From NCBI RefSeq assembly GCF_003667275.1, contig NZ_RCNV01000007.1, forward strand, positions 62,001 to 126,000: DNA of 64,000 bases, in the 5' to 3' direction. This stretch comes from Mesonia aquimarina. GTDB lineage: Bacteria; Bacteroidota; Bacteroidia; Flavobacteriales; Flavobacteriaceae. The translations under genes and the position numbers were made by a program. The notes under the pieces were generated by a model. It saw nothing but the letters and a program-made list of their open reading frames with translations. It made no database searches and was not told the DNA's origin. This document shows, piece after piece, positions 17,353 to 25,108 of the stretch; position 1 is the stretch's first letter; the number at the start of each line of letters is the position of its first letter.

Positions 17353-17535
17353 ATGAAAAAATCTTATTACTACACTTTTATGGTGTTTTGGCTAGTTGGG
17401 TTAGCTGTATCGGCTTTTATTTTTGATATCTCAAAAGATATTTTGATTTACGCTTATATTATTGGCCAGGGCTTACTTATTGGTTTTATGCCGGGTATTT
17501 ATAAATACAAGAAATCTTCTTGCTCAAAGGCTTAA
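17353..17535 (+). CDS. Hypothetical small membrane protein (60 aa)
   Basis: A 60-residue protein with two hydrophobic segments (about 8-25 and 30-48) and a basic, cysteine-containing end. It lies between the two photolyase genes on the opposite strand, and its 3' end overlaps that of the DASH gene by 4 bp. I do not recognise a family. Hydrophobic pattern and an uninterrupted frame with a proper ATG support it moderately. Confidence 0.5.
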   Translation: MKKSYYYTFMVFWLVGLAVSAFIFDISKDILIYAYIIGQGLLIGFMPGIYKYKKSSCSKA

Positions 17536-18858
17536 AACAATTCTCTTTGTCCGCCTAACCAAGTTTGTTGATATTTTTGATCAGGATCGTAACGTTTTGC
17601 CTGTGTTTTAATATTAAATTTTCTATCGCGAGGATCATTGCCAACGCCGCTATTATACATCCAGTTTCCCCAATTGCTGTGGACATCGTAATCTAGTAGT
17701 AAACTCTCAAAATACGCGGCACCAATTCGCCAATCTTGTTGTAATTCTTTAGCCCAAAAACTGTTTACATTTTGTCTGCCGCGATTGCTCATAAAACCGG
17801 TAGCAGCAATTTCTTTCATATTTGCATTTACAAAAGGCTCTTTAGTTTTTCCATTAATCCATTCTTGAAGCATTTTTTTGTCATTATTCCAATCGAGATT
17901 TTTGTTTAAAATTCCACCAAGCTGAAAAATTTTATTGCCGTGTTTTAATGAAATATATTTAAAATAATCGCGCCAAATTAATTCGAAAATTAGCCAATAT
18001 GTACTTTGATTTTTTTTGATTTGTTTCTCAAATTTTTTAACCTCCCAATAAATTGTTTTTGCTGAAATGCTTCCGTTTGCCAACCACGCCGAAAGTTTAG
18101 AACTATAATCTGCACCCACCAAACCGTTTCGCGTTTTCTTGTAATATTGAAGCTGACACGTGTCCCAAAAATAATGCTGAATTCTTTTTAATGCTTCATC
18201 TTCTCCGCCTTTAAACGGAAATGCACTTCGCGAATCTTGTTGAAAGTCTTCTAAGCCTAAATTTTCTAAGCTTGGAATTTTAGTGGTATTTACTTCTAAG
18301 AAATCTTTATCTTGTGGTTGAGGTGAGTTTTTCCGGAGGACGAACATTTACATGATATTCGCACTTTTTTCTAAAATTGGTAAAAATTTCCGGGATATTT
18401 TGAAAATTTTCATACGGAATATCGTCTGGATGAAATAAAAACTGATTCTAGCTTTCCGTAAATTTTACTTTCGGTAAAATCTGTTCTACTTTTCTTTGAA
18501 CATTGATCTCTTCTTGTGTCCATTCTCTTTGCAGAAAAACTTCTTCAATTAAATATTTTTCAGCTAAAGATTTAAAAACATCTTCAGGATAATCGTGATA
18601 AACAAGTAAATTTACATTTAGCTTTTCTTTTAAATTTTGCTGAAGGTTTTTTACAGTTTCTAGTAAAAATTTAGCTCTAAATTTTCCAGTTTTTTTAAAG
18701 CCGAATTCAGTTTCTTCAAAATGTCTTGGATCAAAACAATAAATTGCAATCACTTTTTTTGAAGTCTTCATTGCGTTGGTAAGCGATGAATTATCTTGAA
18801 TTCGTAAATCATTTCTAAACCAAACTACGTGACAGTTTTGTTTTTGTTTTTCTGACAT
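17532..18858 (-). pseudogene. DASH-family cryptochrome/photolyase, inactivated by a stop and a +1 insertion
   Basis: The first part (18858-18448) encodes the photolyase N-terminus ([21 protein letters not shown]). It ends in KFTES followed by TAG where DASH proteins carry a conserved Trp before the LxH-PDD-IP segment. Frame continues past the TAG with NQFLFHPDDIPY to about 18333. A run of five A (18328-18332) then has one base too many, and the C-terminal FAD domain (GLVGADYSSKLSAWLANGS, NRGRQNVNSFWAKE, WMYNSGVGNDPRD) follows in another frame to 17532. The total of 1327 bp equals 442 codons plus one. Two independent lesions make true inactivation likely. Confidence 0.87.
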
Positions 18859-18968
18859 TTTTTACTGCAATATTTTACATTTTCCCAATCGCGTTCCCAT
18901 TTTTTTCGCCAAGAAAATTCGCGTTGGCAAACCGTACAAGTTTTAGTGGGAAGGTTTTCTTTTTTCAT
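18825..18968 (-). CDS. DUF2256 small zinc-ribbon-like protein (47 aa)
   Basis: A short frame from ATG 18968 with CTVC at 11-14 and CSKKC at 34-38, and the family core [17 protein letters not shown] between them. These are the DUF2256 hallmarks. Members are nearly always encoded beside cryptochromes or photolyases, as here. It overlaps the flavin reductase gene by 26 bp upstream and the DASH gene by 34 bp downstream. Function is unknown; a metal-binding accessory to the photolyase system is inferred. Confidence 0.88.
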   Translation of the reverse strand: MKKENLPTKTCTVCQREFSWRKKWERDWENVKYCSKKCQKNKNKTVT

Positions 18969-19602
18969 CTGTAATAGAAGTTACCTCCTCATTAGGTCTA
19001 GCATAAGCAAAACGGTCTAGAAGTTGGGTTTCTGCATATGCATCTAATCCATTTATGGCTACGCTTTGCGCTTTTTCTAAATCTAACCAACCATCATTTT
19101 GTTGAATATTGTCTTCGTAAAAAAGATGCTCGATTTCGCCTATAATTAATCGGCAATTATTCTCTTTAATAAAATAGTAGTTTACCATTTTACAGCCAAT
19201 TTGTATTTTTGCTTCTTTTACAAATGGCGGATAAAAACTTTTTTTATATTCTTCTGTTAAATCGGTTTTATTGAATTCAGAAATTTTACCGTCGTATTTT
19301 GCAGAGGTATGATGCGCATCTTTAATAATATCTTTATGAATGTGGTTTACCGTAAATTGTTGTGTAGAAACCAAATTGTCATATGTATTTCTGTCAACCG
19401 AAGTCGGCCGTAAAATAAAGCCAAGTAAAGGAGGATTACTGCCCAAATGAATTACTGAGCTAAAAATTGCGACGTTGGTAATTTCGTCTTTAGATTTTGT
19501 GGCAATTAAGTTAGCAGATTTGTAACCACTTAAACTGTTGACTAAATTTACGCGATATAATTTCTCGAGATCTTCAATTTTTTCTTTGTTGAGATAATTC
19601 AT
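18943..19602 (-). CDS. Flavin reductase family protein (FMN-binding split barrel)
   Basis: A 219-residue flavin-reductase-like protein: [13 protein letters not shown] near the start, [13 protein letters not shown] for FMN phosphate contact, and a central TQQFTVNHI segment. It is the first gene of the light-repair locus and may supply reduced flavin, or simply belong to the conserved neighbourhood. It overlaps DUF2256 by 26 bp. The frame is intact, unlike the two photolyase genes downstream. Confidence 0.85.
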   Translation of the reverse strand: MNYLNKEKIEDLEKLYRVNLVNSLSGYKSANLIATKSKDEITNVAIFSSVIHLGSNPPLLGFILRPTSVDRNTYDNLVSTQQFTVNHIHKDIIKDAHHTSAKYDGKISEFNKTDLTEEYKKSFYPPFVKEAKIQIGCKMVNYYFIKENNCRLIIGEIEHLFYEDNIQQNDGWLDLEKAQSVAINGLDAYAETQLLDRFAYARPNEEVTSITDEKRKPSH

Positions 19603-19684
19603 GCTTCAACTTTTTACTTTAAAGTTAAGGCTTGAAATAACCAATAAAGTTAATTTTAAACTAAAAGATTGTAATAAACATGCT

Positions 19685-19927
19685 TTATTGATTTTCTAAT
19701 TTATTGATGCGCATCTCATAATCTTCCATCGATTCTCTAATGGCATCTACATTATCTGAAGCTTTTTGGTGTGCTTTTTCCATAGCTTTTTCAAGATCTT
19801 TATCGGGATGCTGAAATAAATCCGTAATTACATGATTAATTTTATCAATAATACTTTCTTGGCTGTTTTTAATATCTTCTAGCTTGTTTAAAGTTGATCG
19901 CATTTGATCTAATTTTTCCTGATCCAT
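19685..19927 (-). CDS. Hypothetical coiled-coil protein (80 aa)
   Basis: An 80-residue protein, highly charged, with heptad-like hydrophobic spacing along its whole length (LDQMRSTLNKLEDIKNSQ, MEDYEMRINKLENQ). There is no signal or membrane segment. It is probably a helical cytoplasmic protein; no family is recognised. Confidence 0.6.
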   Translation of the reverse strand: MDQEKLDQMRSTLNKLEDIKNSQESIIDKINHVITDLFQHPDKDLEKAMEKAHQKASDNVDAIRESMEDYEMRINKLENQ

Positions 19928-20044
19928 TTTGGTTTAAATTTTAAGTTCTCTTTTAAAATAGGCATTTTTTCACGCCTAAAACCGTAGTTAACCAATATTT
20001 AGGATTTCTTTATCATCTGCTTAATTAGAAAATTACTGGGAATA

Positions 20045-20443
20045 TTAATTACTTTCTGCCCAAGAAATAGCTTCGTATAAGGTGTCAAACTTTCTTATTT
20101 TTCCTTTAAAGAATTGTTTTTCAAATAAAAGATTAAACCTTGCTGAAGGATTGCTGTCTACTACAACATAGGTGTCTATTCTTCTTTTGGTTTTAAAGAC
20201 TCTTAGCCAAATAGTCGGGTCTATAGAATAGCTATTTATTTTATTAGAAATGTAATGCGGTTTAAAATTAATTGGATAAATGCGGTTTGCAATGTCTAAG
20301 ATGATCTTTGCTTTGGGCCAGTCAAAGTTTATTCCTTCAGAAATTTCTGCGAGTACAAAATTTTGAAAATAGAAAAAATTACCAAATTCAAATTCATGAA
20401 TCTCAATAACTTCTTTTTGATATTTAGTTTCGCTAATTTGCAT
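20045..20443 (-). CDS. Hypothetical STAS/SpoIIAA-like protein
   Basis: A 132-residue protein when started at ATG 20443. An upstream in-frame start at 20518 would add a hydrophobic, poorly protein-like stretch and is rejected. The pattern of alternating strands and helices with a mid-protein DWPKAKIILDIANR and a final FDTLYEAISWAES resembles the STAS/SEC14-like proteins of Bacteroidota, which usually end in a short helix like this. The assignment is tentative. Confidence 0.6.
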   Translation of the reverse strand: MQISETKYQKEVIEIHEFEFGNFFYFQNFVLAEISEGINFDWPKAKIILDIANRIYPINFKPHYISNKINSYSIDPTIWLRVFKTKRRIDTYVVVDSNPSARFNLLFEKQFFKGKIRKFDTLYEAISWAESN

Positions 20444-20565
20444 TATTACTAAAGCTATGCATTTTTCTTTGAAGAGCAATAGCAAATCAAAATTACTAAT
20501 GCAGAAATTGATGCTCAATTAAAGCTTGTAATATTCTACAAACAGTTAATAAAATCGAGCAAAAG

Positions 20566-21132
20566 TTAGCTCTCTAACCAGTTGTTTATGAGTTGTTTTC
20601 CGTTTTCGGTAAGAACAGATTCTGGATGAAATTGAACGCCTTTTATATTAAAATGACGATGTCTTAAGGCCATTACAATTCCGTTTTCATCTAGCGCAGT
20701 AGCTTCTAAAACATCGGGTAGTTTATGATTTACAACCCAAGAATGGTAACGCCCAACGTTAAATTTTTTCGGGAAGTTTTTAAAAAGAATTTCATCTTCA
20801 ACACAGGTAGAAATGCTTGAAGCCACACCGTGATAAACTTGATCTAAATTGATTAAACTGCCGCCAAAAGCTTCAGTAATGGCTTGTTGACCAAGACAAA
20901 CTCCTAAAATAGATTTTTTTGCCCCGTATTTTTTTATGATTTCTGAAAGAATTTTACGTTCACCGGGAATTCCCGGTCCGGGTGATAAAATTATCTTGTC
21001 AAAATTTTCTATTTCATCTAAGAAAATAGCATCATTTCTTTTTACGATAACTTTTTTATCAAAAGCTTCTACATAATGAACAAGATTATATACAAAAGAA
21101 TCGTAATTATCGACAACTAAAATTTCTTCCAT
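20566..21132 (-). CDS. Glutamine amidotransferase of anthranilate/aminodeoxychorismate synthase
   Basis: A 188-residue class I glutamine amidotransferase. The catalytic triad is C79 in GVCLGQQ, H169 and E171 in FHPES, and SPGPG at 50-54 forms the oxyanion region. It supplies ammonia to a TrpE- or PabB-type synthase. No synthase subunit or trp gene is adjacent, so PabA (folate) or a stand-alone TrpG cannot be separated. It follows an inverted-repeat element at 21145-21286. Confidence 0.88.
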   Translation of the reverse strand: MEEILVVDNYDSFVYNLVHYVEAFDKKVIVKRNDAIFLDEIENFDKIILSPGPGIPGERKILSEIIKKYGAKKSILGVCLGQQAITEAFGGSLINLDQVYHGVASSISTCVEDEILFKNFPKKFNVGRYHSWVVNHKLPDVLEATALDENGIVMALRHRHFNIKGVQFHPESVLTENGKQLINNWLES

Positions 21133-21144
21133 TTTCTAAAAATA

Positions 21145-21286
21145 AAAACTGCTTCAAAAATACAAGCTTTATTGGTACCGCCAAAGGGAGTTACACTCTA
21201 AAGTTTGGCTTAGAATTTAAAATTTTTTTCAACCAATTTCTCAGGGACTTGTCCGAAGATAGCTCACTTTGTTTTGAAGCAGTTTT
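21145..21286. repeat. 142 bp element with perfect 15 bp terminal inverted repeats
   Basis: The arms AAAACTGCTTCAAAA (21145-21159) and TTTTGAAGCAGTTTT (21272-21286) are exact complements and enclose 112 bp with internal short palindromes such as GGACTTGTCC. The minus strand runs into T-rich sequence after the left arm, so it could be a long-loop terminator of the YceI operon. It may equally be a small MITE-like insertion. No target duplication is obvious. Confidence 0.55.
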
Positions 21287-21312
21287 GTTAGAATCTAAAT
21301 AAGTTTCTAGAA

Positions 21313-21888
21313 TTAGAATTTTAAGGTAATATCTAATTCAAATTCATCATAAATAGTGTTATCTCCTAAATTATCGAAGAAACTTCCAGAACCATAACGG
21401 ATTCCGTATTTAGTACGGTCAATTGTTAGACTGGTTGTAGCAGAATTACTGTTCATAGTTAAGTCAAAGTTTACAGGTTTTGTTTTTCCTTTAATGGTAA
21501 GTTCTCCACTAATCCCGTAAACGTTTCCTTTTTTGGCCGCATTTTTAATTTCTAAGGTTGCTTCTGGATAATTCTTTACACCAAAAAAGTCGTCAGAATT
21601 TAAATGTCCTTCTAATTTTCCTTTGCTTTCTCCAGATAGATCGGTAACGTTAATGCTAGTCATATCCATTACGAATTTTCCGCCGGTAATTTTATCACCA
21701 TCCATCATAAAGTAACCATCTTTCAACTGAATTGTACCTTCATGAGAACCTGTTAATTTTTCTCCGGTCCATTCAATTTTACTTTCGTTTACATTTACTT
21801 TTTTCTTTTCCATGGTATTTGCTTTAAAAGCAATTAAGGTTAAGATTAAGGTTGTTGCGCCTAGCGCTTTTAATACATTCTTTTTCAT
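21313..21888 (-). CDS. YceI family periplasmic lipid-binding-like protein
   Basis: A 191-residue lipocalin-like beta barrel with a signal peptide (first about 22 residues). YceI signatures include SKIEWTG, GGKFVMDMTSI, the LNSDDFFGVKNYPEATLEI segment and GELTIKGKTKPV. Relatives bind isoprenoid chains such as polyprenyl quinones. It is the last gene of the MarR operon, 18 bp after the nitroreductase gene. Confidence 0.9.
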   Translation of the reverse strand: MKKNVLKALGATTLILTLIAFKANTMEKKKVNVNESKIEWTGEKLTGSHEGTIQLKDGYFMMDGDKITGGKFVMDMTSINVTDLSGESKGKLEGHLNSDDFFGVKNYPEATLEIKNAAKKGNVYGISGELTIKGKTKPVNFDLTMNSNSATTSLTIDRTKYGIRYGSGSFFDNLGDNTIYDEFELDITLKF

Positions 21889-21906
21889 GATTTCTGTAGT
21901 TTAATA

Positions 21907-22539
21907 TTAAATAGTTGTAAATAATTCTTCGTTAGATTTTCGTACTTTTTTTAGGTGTTGCGTTTGGTCTTCTTCACTTCTATAACCAATGGCAGCAATG
22001 ACAGCAGTTGTAAGTCCTTTTTCATTTAAGTTTAAAATCTCATCATAAGCTTGCGGACTAAAACCTTCCATTGGGGTAGCGTCTATTTTTAAATCTGCAG
22101 CGGCACTCAATAGATTTCCTAAGGCAATGTAAGCTTGTTTAGCAGCCCAAATTTTCTGTTGATCTGGTGGTAGTTGCAAAGTGGTATTCTGAATCATAGA
22201 TTTTAATTGCTCTAAATTTTCTTCAGGAATATTTCTGGTAACACTAATGTTTTCGATATAATTATCTAAGTGCTGTTGCGTTACTTCTGTATAAGAAGCA
22301 ATAACAAATAGTTGAGAGGACTCAGTAATTTGAGGTTGATCCCAAGATTCTTTTCGCAATTTTTTTCTTATTTCAGAATCTTCAACTACAAAGATTTCAT
22401 AAGGTTGCAATCCGTAAGAGGAAGCCGATAATTGTAAAGCTTTTTTTATGGTTGCTAAATCTTTTTCGCTTACTTTTTTTGTTTCTTCGTAGCGCTTTGT
22501 AGCGTATCTCCAATTTAAATTCTCAATATATTTTTCCAT
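21907..22539 (-). CDS. NAD(P)H-dependent nitroreductase-family oxidoreductase
   Basis: A 210-residue FMN-dependent nitroreductase: RYATKRYEETKKV for FMN phosphate, SASSYGLQPYEIFVVED, and EGFSPQAYDEIL. It would reduce quinones, nitro compounds or enals with NAD(P)H. It lies between the MarR gene and the YceI gene. A 12 bp palindrome identical to the core of the marR operator sits immediately before its start codon. Confidence 0.88.
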   Translation of the reverse strand: MEKYIENLNWRYATKRYEETKKVSEKDLATIKKALQLSASSYGLQPYEIFVVEDSEIRKKLRKESWDQPQITESSQLFVIASYTEVTQQHLDNYIENISVTRNIPEENLEQLKSMIQNTTLQLPPDQQKIWAAKQAYIALGNLLSAAADLKIDATPMEGFSPQAYDEILNLNEKGLTTAVIAAIGYRSEEDQTQHLKKVRKSNEELFTTI

Positions 22540-22544
22540 AATTA

Positions 22545-22556
22545 TTGTATATACAA
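22545..22556. promoter_or_regulatory. MarR operator copy 2 (TTGTATATACAA)
   Basis: A perfect 12 bp palindrome lies 6-17 bp upstream of the nitroreductase ATG. The same 12 bases form the core of the palindrome upstream of marR, so it is probably a second binding site of the regulator. Confidence 0.68.
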
Positions 22557-22574
22557 ATGTTTGATTAAATTTTT

Positions 22575-23027
22575 TTACTCTCTAATTTTATCTAATAAAT
22601 TGTTTAGTGTTTTAATTTCAGAAGAACTTAAGCCTTGTAAAATGGATTGTTCGCTTTTATCAACTTTCGGATCAATTTCTTCTAAAAGTGCTAGGCCTTT
22701 TTTAGTGATAAACATTTCAATTTTTCTTCGGTTAGCCTCGCAAATTTGTCGCTCTACAAAGTCCTTTTCGACTAATTTATCAACTAGGCGAGTGGTGTTG
22801 CTCATTTTACTAACCATGCGATCTTGAATGGTGCTTAAATTTGCCGGTTTTCCTTTTTGACCTCTTAAAATACGTAATACATTAAATTGCTGCATAGAAA
22901 TACCAAAAGGCTTTACAACGAGAGCCATTGTTGTTGAAACTTCATTAGTTGTCATAAGAAGATTGATAAGTAACTTCTTATTTTCAGGAAGTTTGACACT
23001 GGTTTTTATGCGTTCTTCAATATTCAT
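22575..23027 (-). CDS. MarR family transcriptional regulator
   Basis: A 150-residue winged-helix regulator. The core is QFNVLRILRGQKGKPANLS (helices before the recognition helix), MSNTTRLVDKLVEKDFVER (recognition helix) and the wing ANRRKIEMFITKKG with the conserved Asn/Arg. It heads the marR-nitroreductase-yceI operon. Two copies of TTGTATATACAA, one before marR and one before the nitroreductase gene, suggest it represses itself and its partners and responds to a small ligand, possibly a quinone or aromatic compound. Confidence 0.9.
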   Translation of the reverse strand: MNIEERIKTSVKLPENKKLLINLLMTTNEVSTTMALVVKPFGISMQQFNVLRILRGQKGKPANLSTIQDRMVSKMSNTTRLVDKLVEKDFVERQICEANRRKIEMFITKKGLALLEEIDPKVDKSEQSILQGLSSSEIKTLNNLLDKIRE

Positions 23028-23038
23028 GTTGTTACAAA

Positions 23039-23054
23039 ATTTGTATATACAAAT
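23039..23054. promoter_or_regulatory. MarR operator copy 1 with overlapping -7 box
   Basis: ATTTGTATATACAAAT is a perfect 16 bp palindrome. On the minus strand TACATTTG (23057-23050), a match to TAnnTTTG, overlaps its edge, so a bound regulator would block the marR promoter. Confidence 0.72.
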
Positions 23055-23190
23055 GTAAGGTATTATAGAATTACTATAATTAAATATTTGTTAAATTTTC
23101 TAATCGATAAAATGCAATTAGCGCTTTTAAATTTAAACTCCTGTTAAATAACTTGACAAGCTGCTGATTTTATGATTAGTTTTACTGCGT

Positions 23191-23700
23191 ATGAGAGAAT
23201 TAAAAATGCAGTTTTTACTGCCTATATTTTTTTGTCTTTTGTTTTTAGCTTGTAAAAATGAAGGAGAAAAGACGACAGATAAACAACAGGATAAAATTGA
23301 AAGCGTAAATTTTAACGGGTTCAAAAAAAACCTCAATAAAAATGATAATAAATTATATGTAATCAATTTTTGGGCAACTTGGTGTAAACCTTGTGTCGAA
23401 GAAATGCCATATTTATTGAGGTTAGAGGAGGAAGAGGAAGTTGAATTAATTTTGGTTAGTTTAGATCTTCCAAAAATGAAAAACTCGCAATTAAAACCTT
23501 TTTTGAAGAAAAGAGGAATAAATTCTAAAGTAATTTTGCTAGACGATCCCAATAGTAATCAATGGATCCCGAAGGTCAATCCAGATTGGGACGGCGCTAT
23601 TCCTGCAACGCTAATCTATAAAAATGATACATCAAAATTTATAGCTCGACCTTTTGCAAATTATGATGAGCTTTTAACCGAGGTTAAAAAAATAATGTAA
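23191..23700 (+). CDS. TlpA-like thioredoxin-fold lipoprotein
   Basis: A 169-residue protein with a lipobox (LFLAC, C21) and a thioredoxin fold carrying WCKPC (C65, C68) and the cis-proline in GAIPATLIY. It is likely a periplasm-facing disulfide reductase or a cytochrome c maturation-type factor. A second in-frame ATG (MQFLL, residue 6) is an alternative start. It precedes a peroxiredoxin-like protein by 9 bp and two rhodaneses, which makes a thiol/sulfur-themed gene group. Confidence 0.87.
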   Translation: MRELKMQFLLPIFFCLLFLACKNEGEKTTDKQQDKIESVNFNGFKKNLNKNDNKLYVINFWATWCKPCVEEMPYLLRLEEEEEVELILVSLDLPKMKNSQLKPFLKKRGINSKVILLDDPNSNQWIPKVNPDWDGAIPATLIYKNDTSKFIARPFANYDELLTEVKKIM

Positions 23701-23709
23701 TAAAATACT

Positions 23710-24345
23710 ATGAAAACTCTTAAAATACTTACCGTTCTTGCCTTATTAATTGTTATTTCAGCTTTTGGTTTCCAAAGCGTTTTTAATGATGAGGATTCAA
23801 ACTCTTCCGCAGAGGGTTATCAAATAGGAGATGTTGCTGAAGATTTTAGTTTAAAAAATATTGACGGGAAAATGGTTTCATTAGCAGACTTTAAAAAAGC
23901 TAAAGGTTTTATAGTCATTTTTACAACCAATCACTGTCCGTATGCAAAAGCTTATGAAAGTAGAATTATAGCCTTAGACAAAAAGTTTAAATCTAAAGGT
24001 TTTCCTGTAATTGCAATTAATCCAAATGATCCTCAAAAAAATGAAACCGATAGTTTTGAGAATATGCAAATAAGAGCCAAGCAAAAAGGCTTTACTTTTC
24101 CTTATTTATTAGACGAAGGTCAAAAGGTTTATCCGAAATATGGAGCTACAAAAACACCGCATGTATATATTTTAGAAAAGGAATCCAATAAAAATATAGT
24201 GCGTTATATTGGGGCAATTGATGATAATTACCAAGATGAAAATGCTGTTAAAGAACGTTTTGTGGAGAAAGCGATTACAGCATTATTGAAAAATGAAGAA
24301 GTAAAACCTAAAACCACAAAAGCTATAGGTTGTAGCATCAGATAA
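23710..24345 (+). CDS. Redoxin (AhpC/TSA-like) exported protein with single cysteine motif
   Basis: A 211-residue protein with an N-terminal membrane anchor or signal (residues 5-21) and a thioredoxin-like redoxin domain. The active motif is NHCPYAKAYE with C76 but no second cysteine in CxxC position. Cis-proline lies in KTPHVYILE. The protein ends in GCSIR, so C208 could act as a resolving cysteine. The family is common in Bacteroidota and is annotated generically as thioredoxin family. Confidence 0.85.
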   Translation: MKTLKILTVLALLIVISAFGFQSVFNDEDSNSSAEGYQIGDVAEDFSLKNIDGKMVSLADFKKAKGFIVIFTTNHCPYAKAYESRIIALDKKFKSKGFPVIAINPNDPQKNETDSFENMQIRAKQKGFTFPYLLDEGQKVYPKYGATKTPHVYILEKESNKNIVRYIGAIDDNYQDENAVKERFVEKAITALLKNEEVKPKTTKAIGCSIR

Positions 24346-24357
24346 TTTTTTAATCGC

Positions 24358-24365
24358 TATTTTTG
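24358..24365 (+). promoter_or_regulatory. -7 box upstream of rhodanese gene
   Basis: TATTTTTG fits TAnnTTTG and lies 20 bp before the ATG at 24385. A TTG at 24330-24332 is 25 bp upstream, slightly beyond the usual spacing. Confidence 0.4.
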
Positions 24366-24384
24366 CATAAAATTAATAAAAAGA

Positions 24385-24699
24385 ATGAAAGATATAAATC
24401 AAGAAGAGTGGAGAGAGCTTACTGCTAAAGATGAAAGTGCAGAAATTTTAGACGTTAGAACTCCAGAAGAACACGACGAAGGTTATATTGCAGATGCTAA
24501 ATTAATTGATATTCAGCAACCTCAAGTTTTTATGGATGAGGTAGAAAAATTAGACAAATCTAAAAACTACTACATTTATTGTCGTTCTGGTGGAAGAAGT
24601 TCTCAAGCTTGTCAAATTCTAGATCAAATGGGATTTGAAAACACCTATAATTTAATTGGTGGTTTCTCTAACTGGGAAGGAGAGCGAAAAACTTCATAA
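24385..24699 (+). CDS. Cytoplasmic rhodanese-like protein
   Basis: A 104-residue single-domain rhodanese. The active cysteine is C66 in YCRSGGRS, and ILDVRTPEEHDEG gives the conserved DVR motif. It would transfer sulfane sulfur. There is no signal peptide. It lies 4 bp upstream of a second, exported rhodanese. Confidence 0.9.
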   Translation: MKDINQEEWRELTAKDESAEILDVRTPEEHDEGYIADAKLIDIQQPQVFMDEVEKLDKSKNYYIYCRSGGRSSQACQILDQMGFENTYNLIGGFSNWEGERKTS

Positions 24700-24703
24700 A
24701 ATA

Positions 24704-25108
24704 ATGTCTATTAAAAAACTTACCTTATATTTAACTACGGTAATTTTTCTTTTTTCTATCGCCTGTAAAGATCAACCAAAAGAAGATTTATCAACTATAC
24801 AGATGGTTTCTCCCAATGAAATGGAAGAACTCATTAAAATTGAATCTACTCAATTAGTTGATGTGCGAACAGAAAAAGAATTTGCATCGGGTCATATTGA
24901 AGGAGCTCATAACATTGTATATGATGAGCACTTTATTGAGAAGTTAGCAAGTCTAGATAAATCTAAACCTGTCGCAGTTTATTGCCATTCAGGAGGTAGA
25001 AGTGAAAAATGTGCGAAAATTTTAAAGGAAGCTGGCTTTAAAAAAATATATGATTTAAAAGGTGGAATCACCCAATGGGTTTATCATAAAAAAGATACTA
25101 TAAAGTAA
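24704..25108 (+). CDS. Rhodanese-like lipoprotein
   Basis: A 134-residue protein when started at ATG 24704; the longer frame from 24656 would overlap the previous gene and is rejected. It has a lipobox SIAC (C21), the DVRTEKEF motif and active cysteine C94 in YCHSGGRS. It is the envelope counterpart of the cytoplasmic rhodanese next door, so sulfur chemistry on both sides of the inner membrane is suggested. Its stop is directly adjacent to the convergent XRE regulator stop. Confidence 0.88.
   Translation: MSIKKLTLYLTTVIFLFSIACKDQPKEDLSTIQMVSPNEMEELIKIESTQLVDVRTEKEFASGHIEGAHNIVYDEHFIEKLASLDKSKPVAVYCHSGGRSEKCAKILKEAGFKKIYDLKGGITQWVYHKKDTIK

Noticed and set aside
18294-18347. ATG at 18347 as a genuine start for an independent FAD-domain protein
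   Set aside because: The residues before GLEDFQQDS match the DASH linker after a one-base correction, and the total length agrees with a single frameshifted gene.
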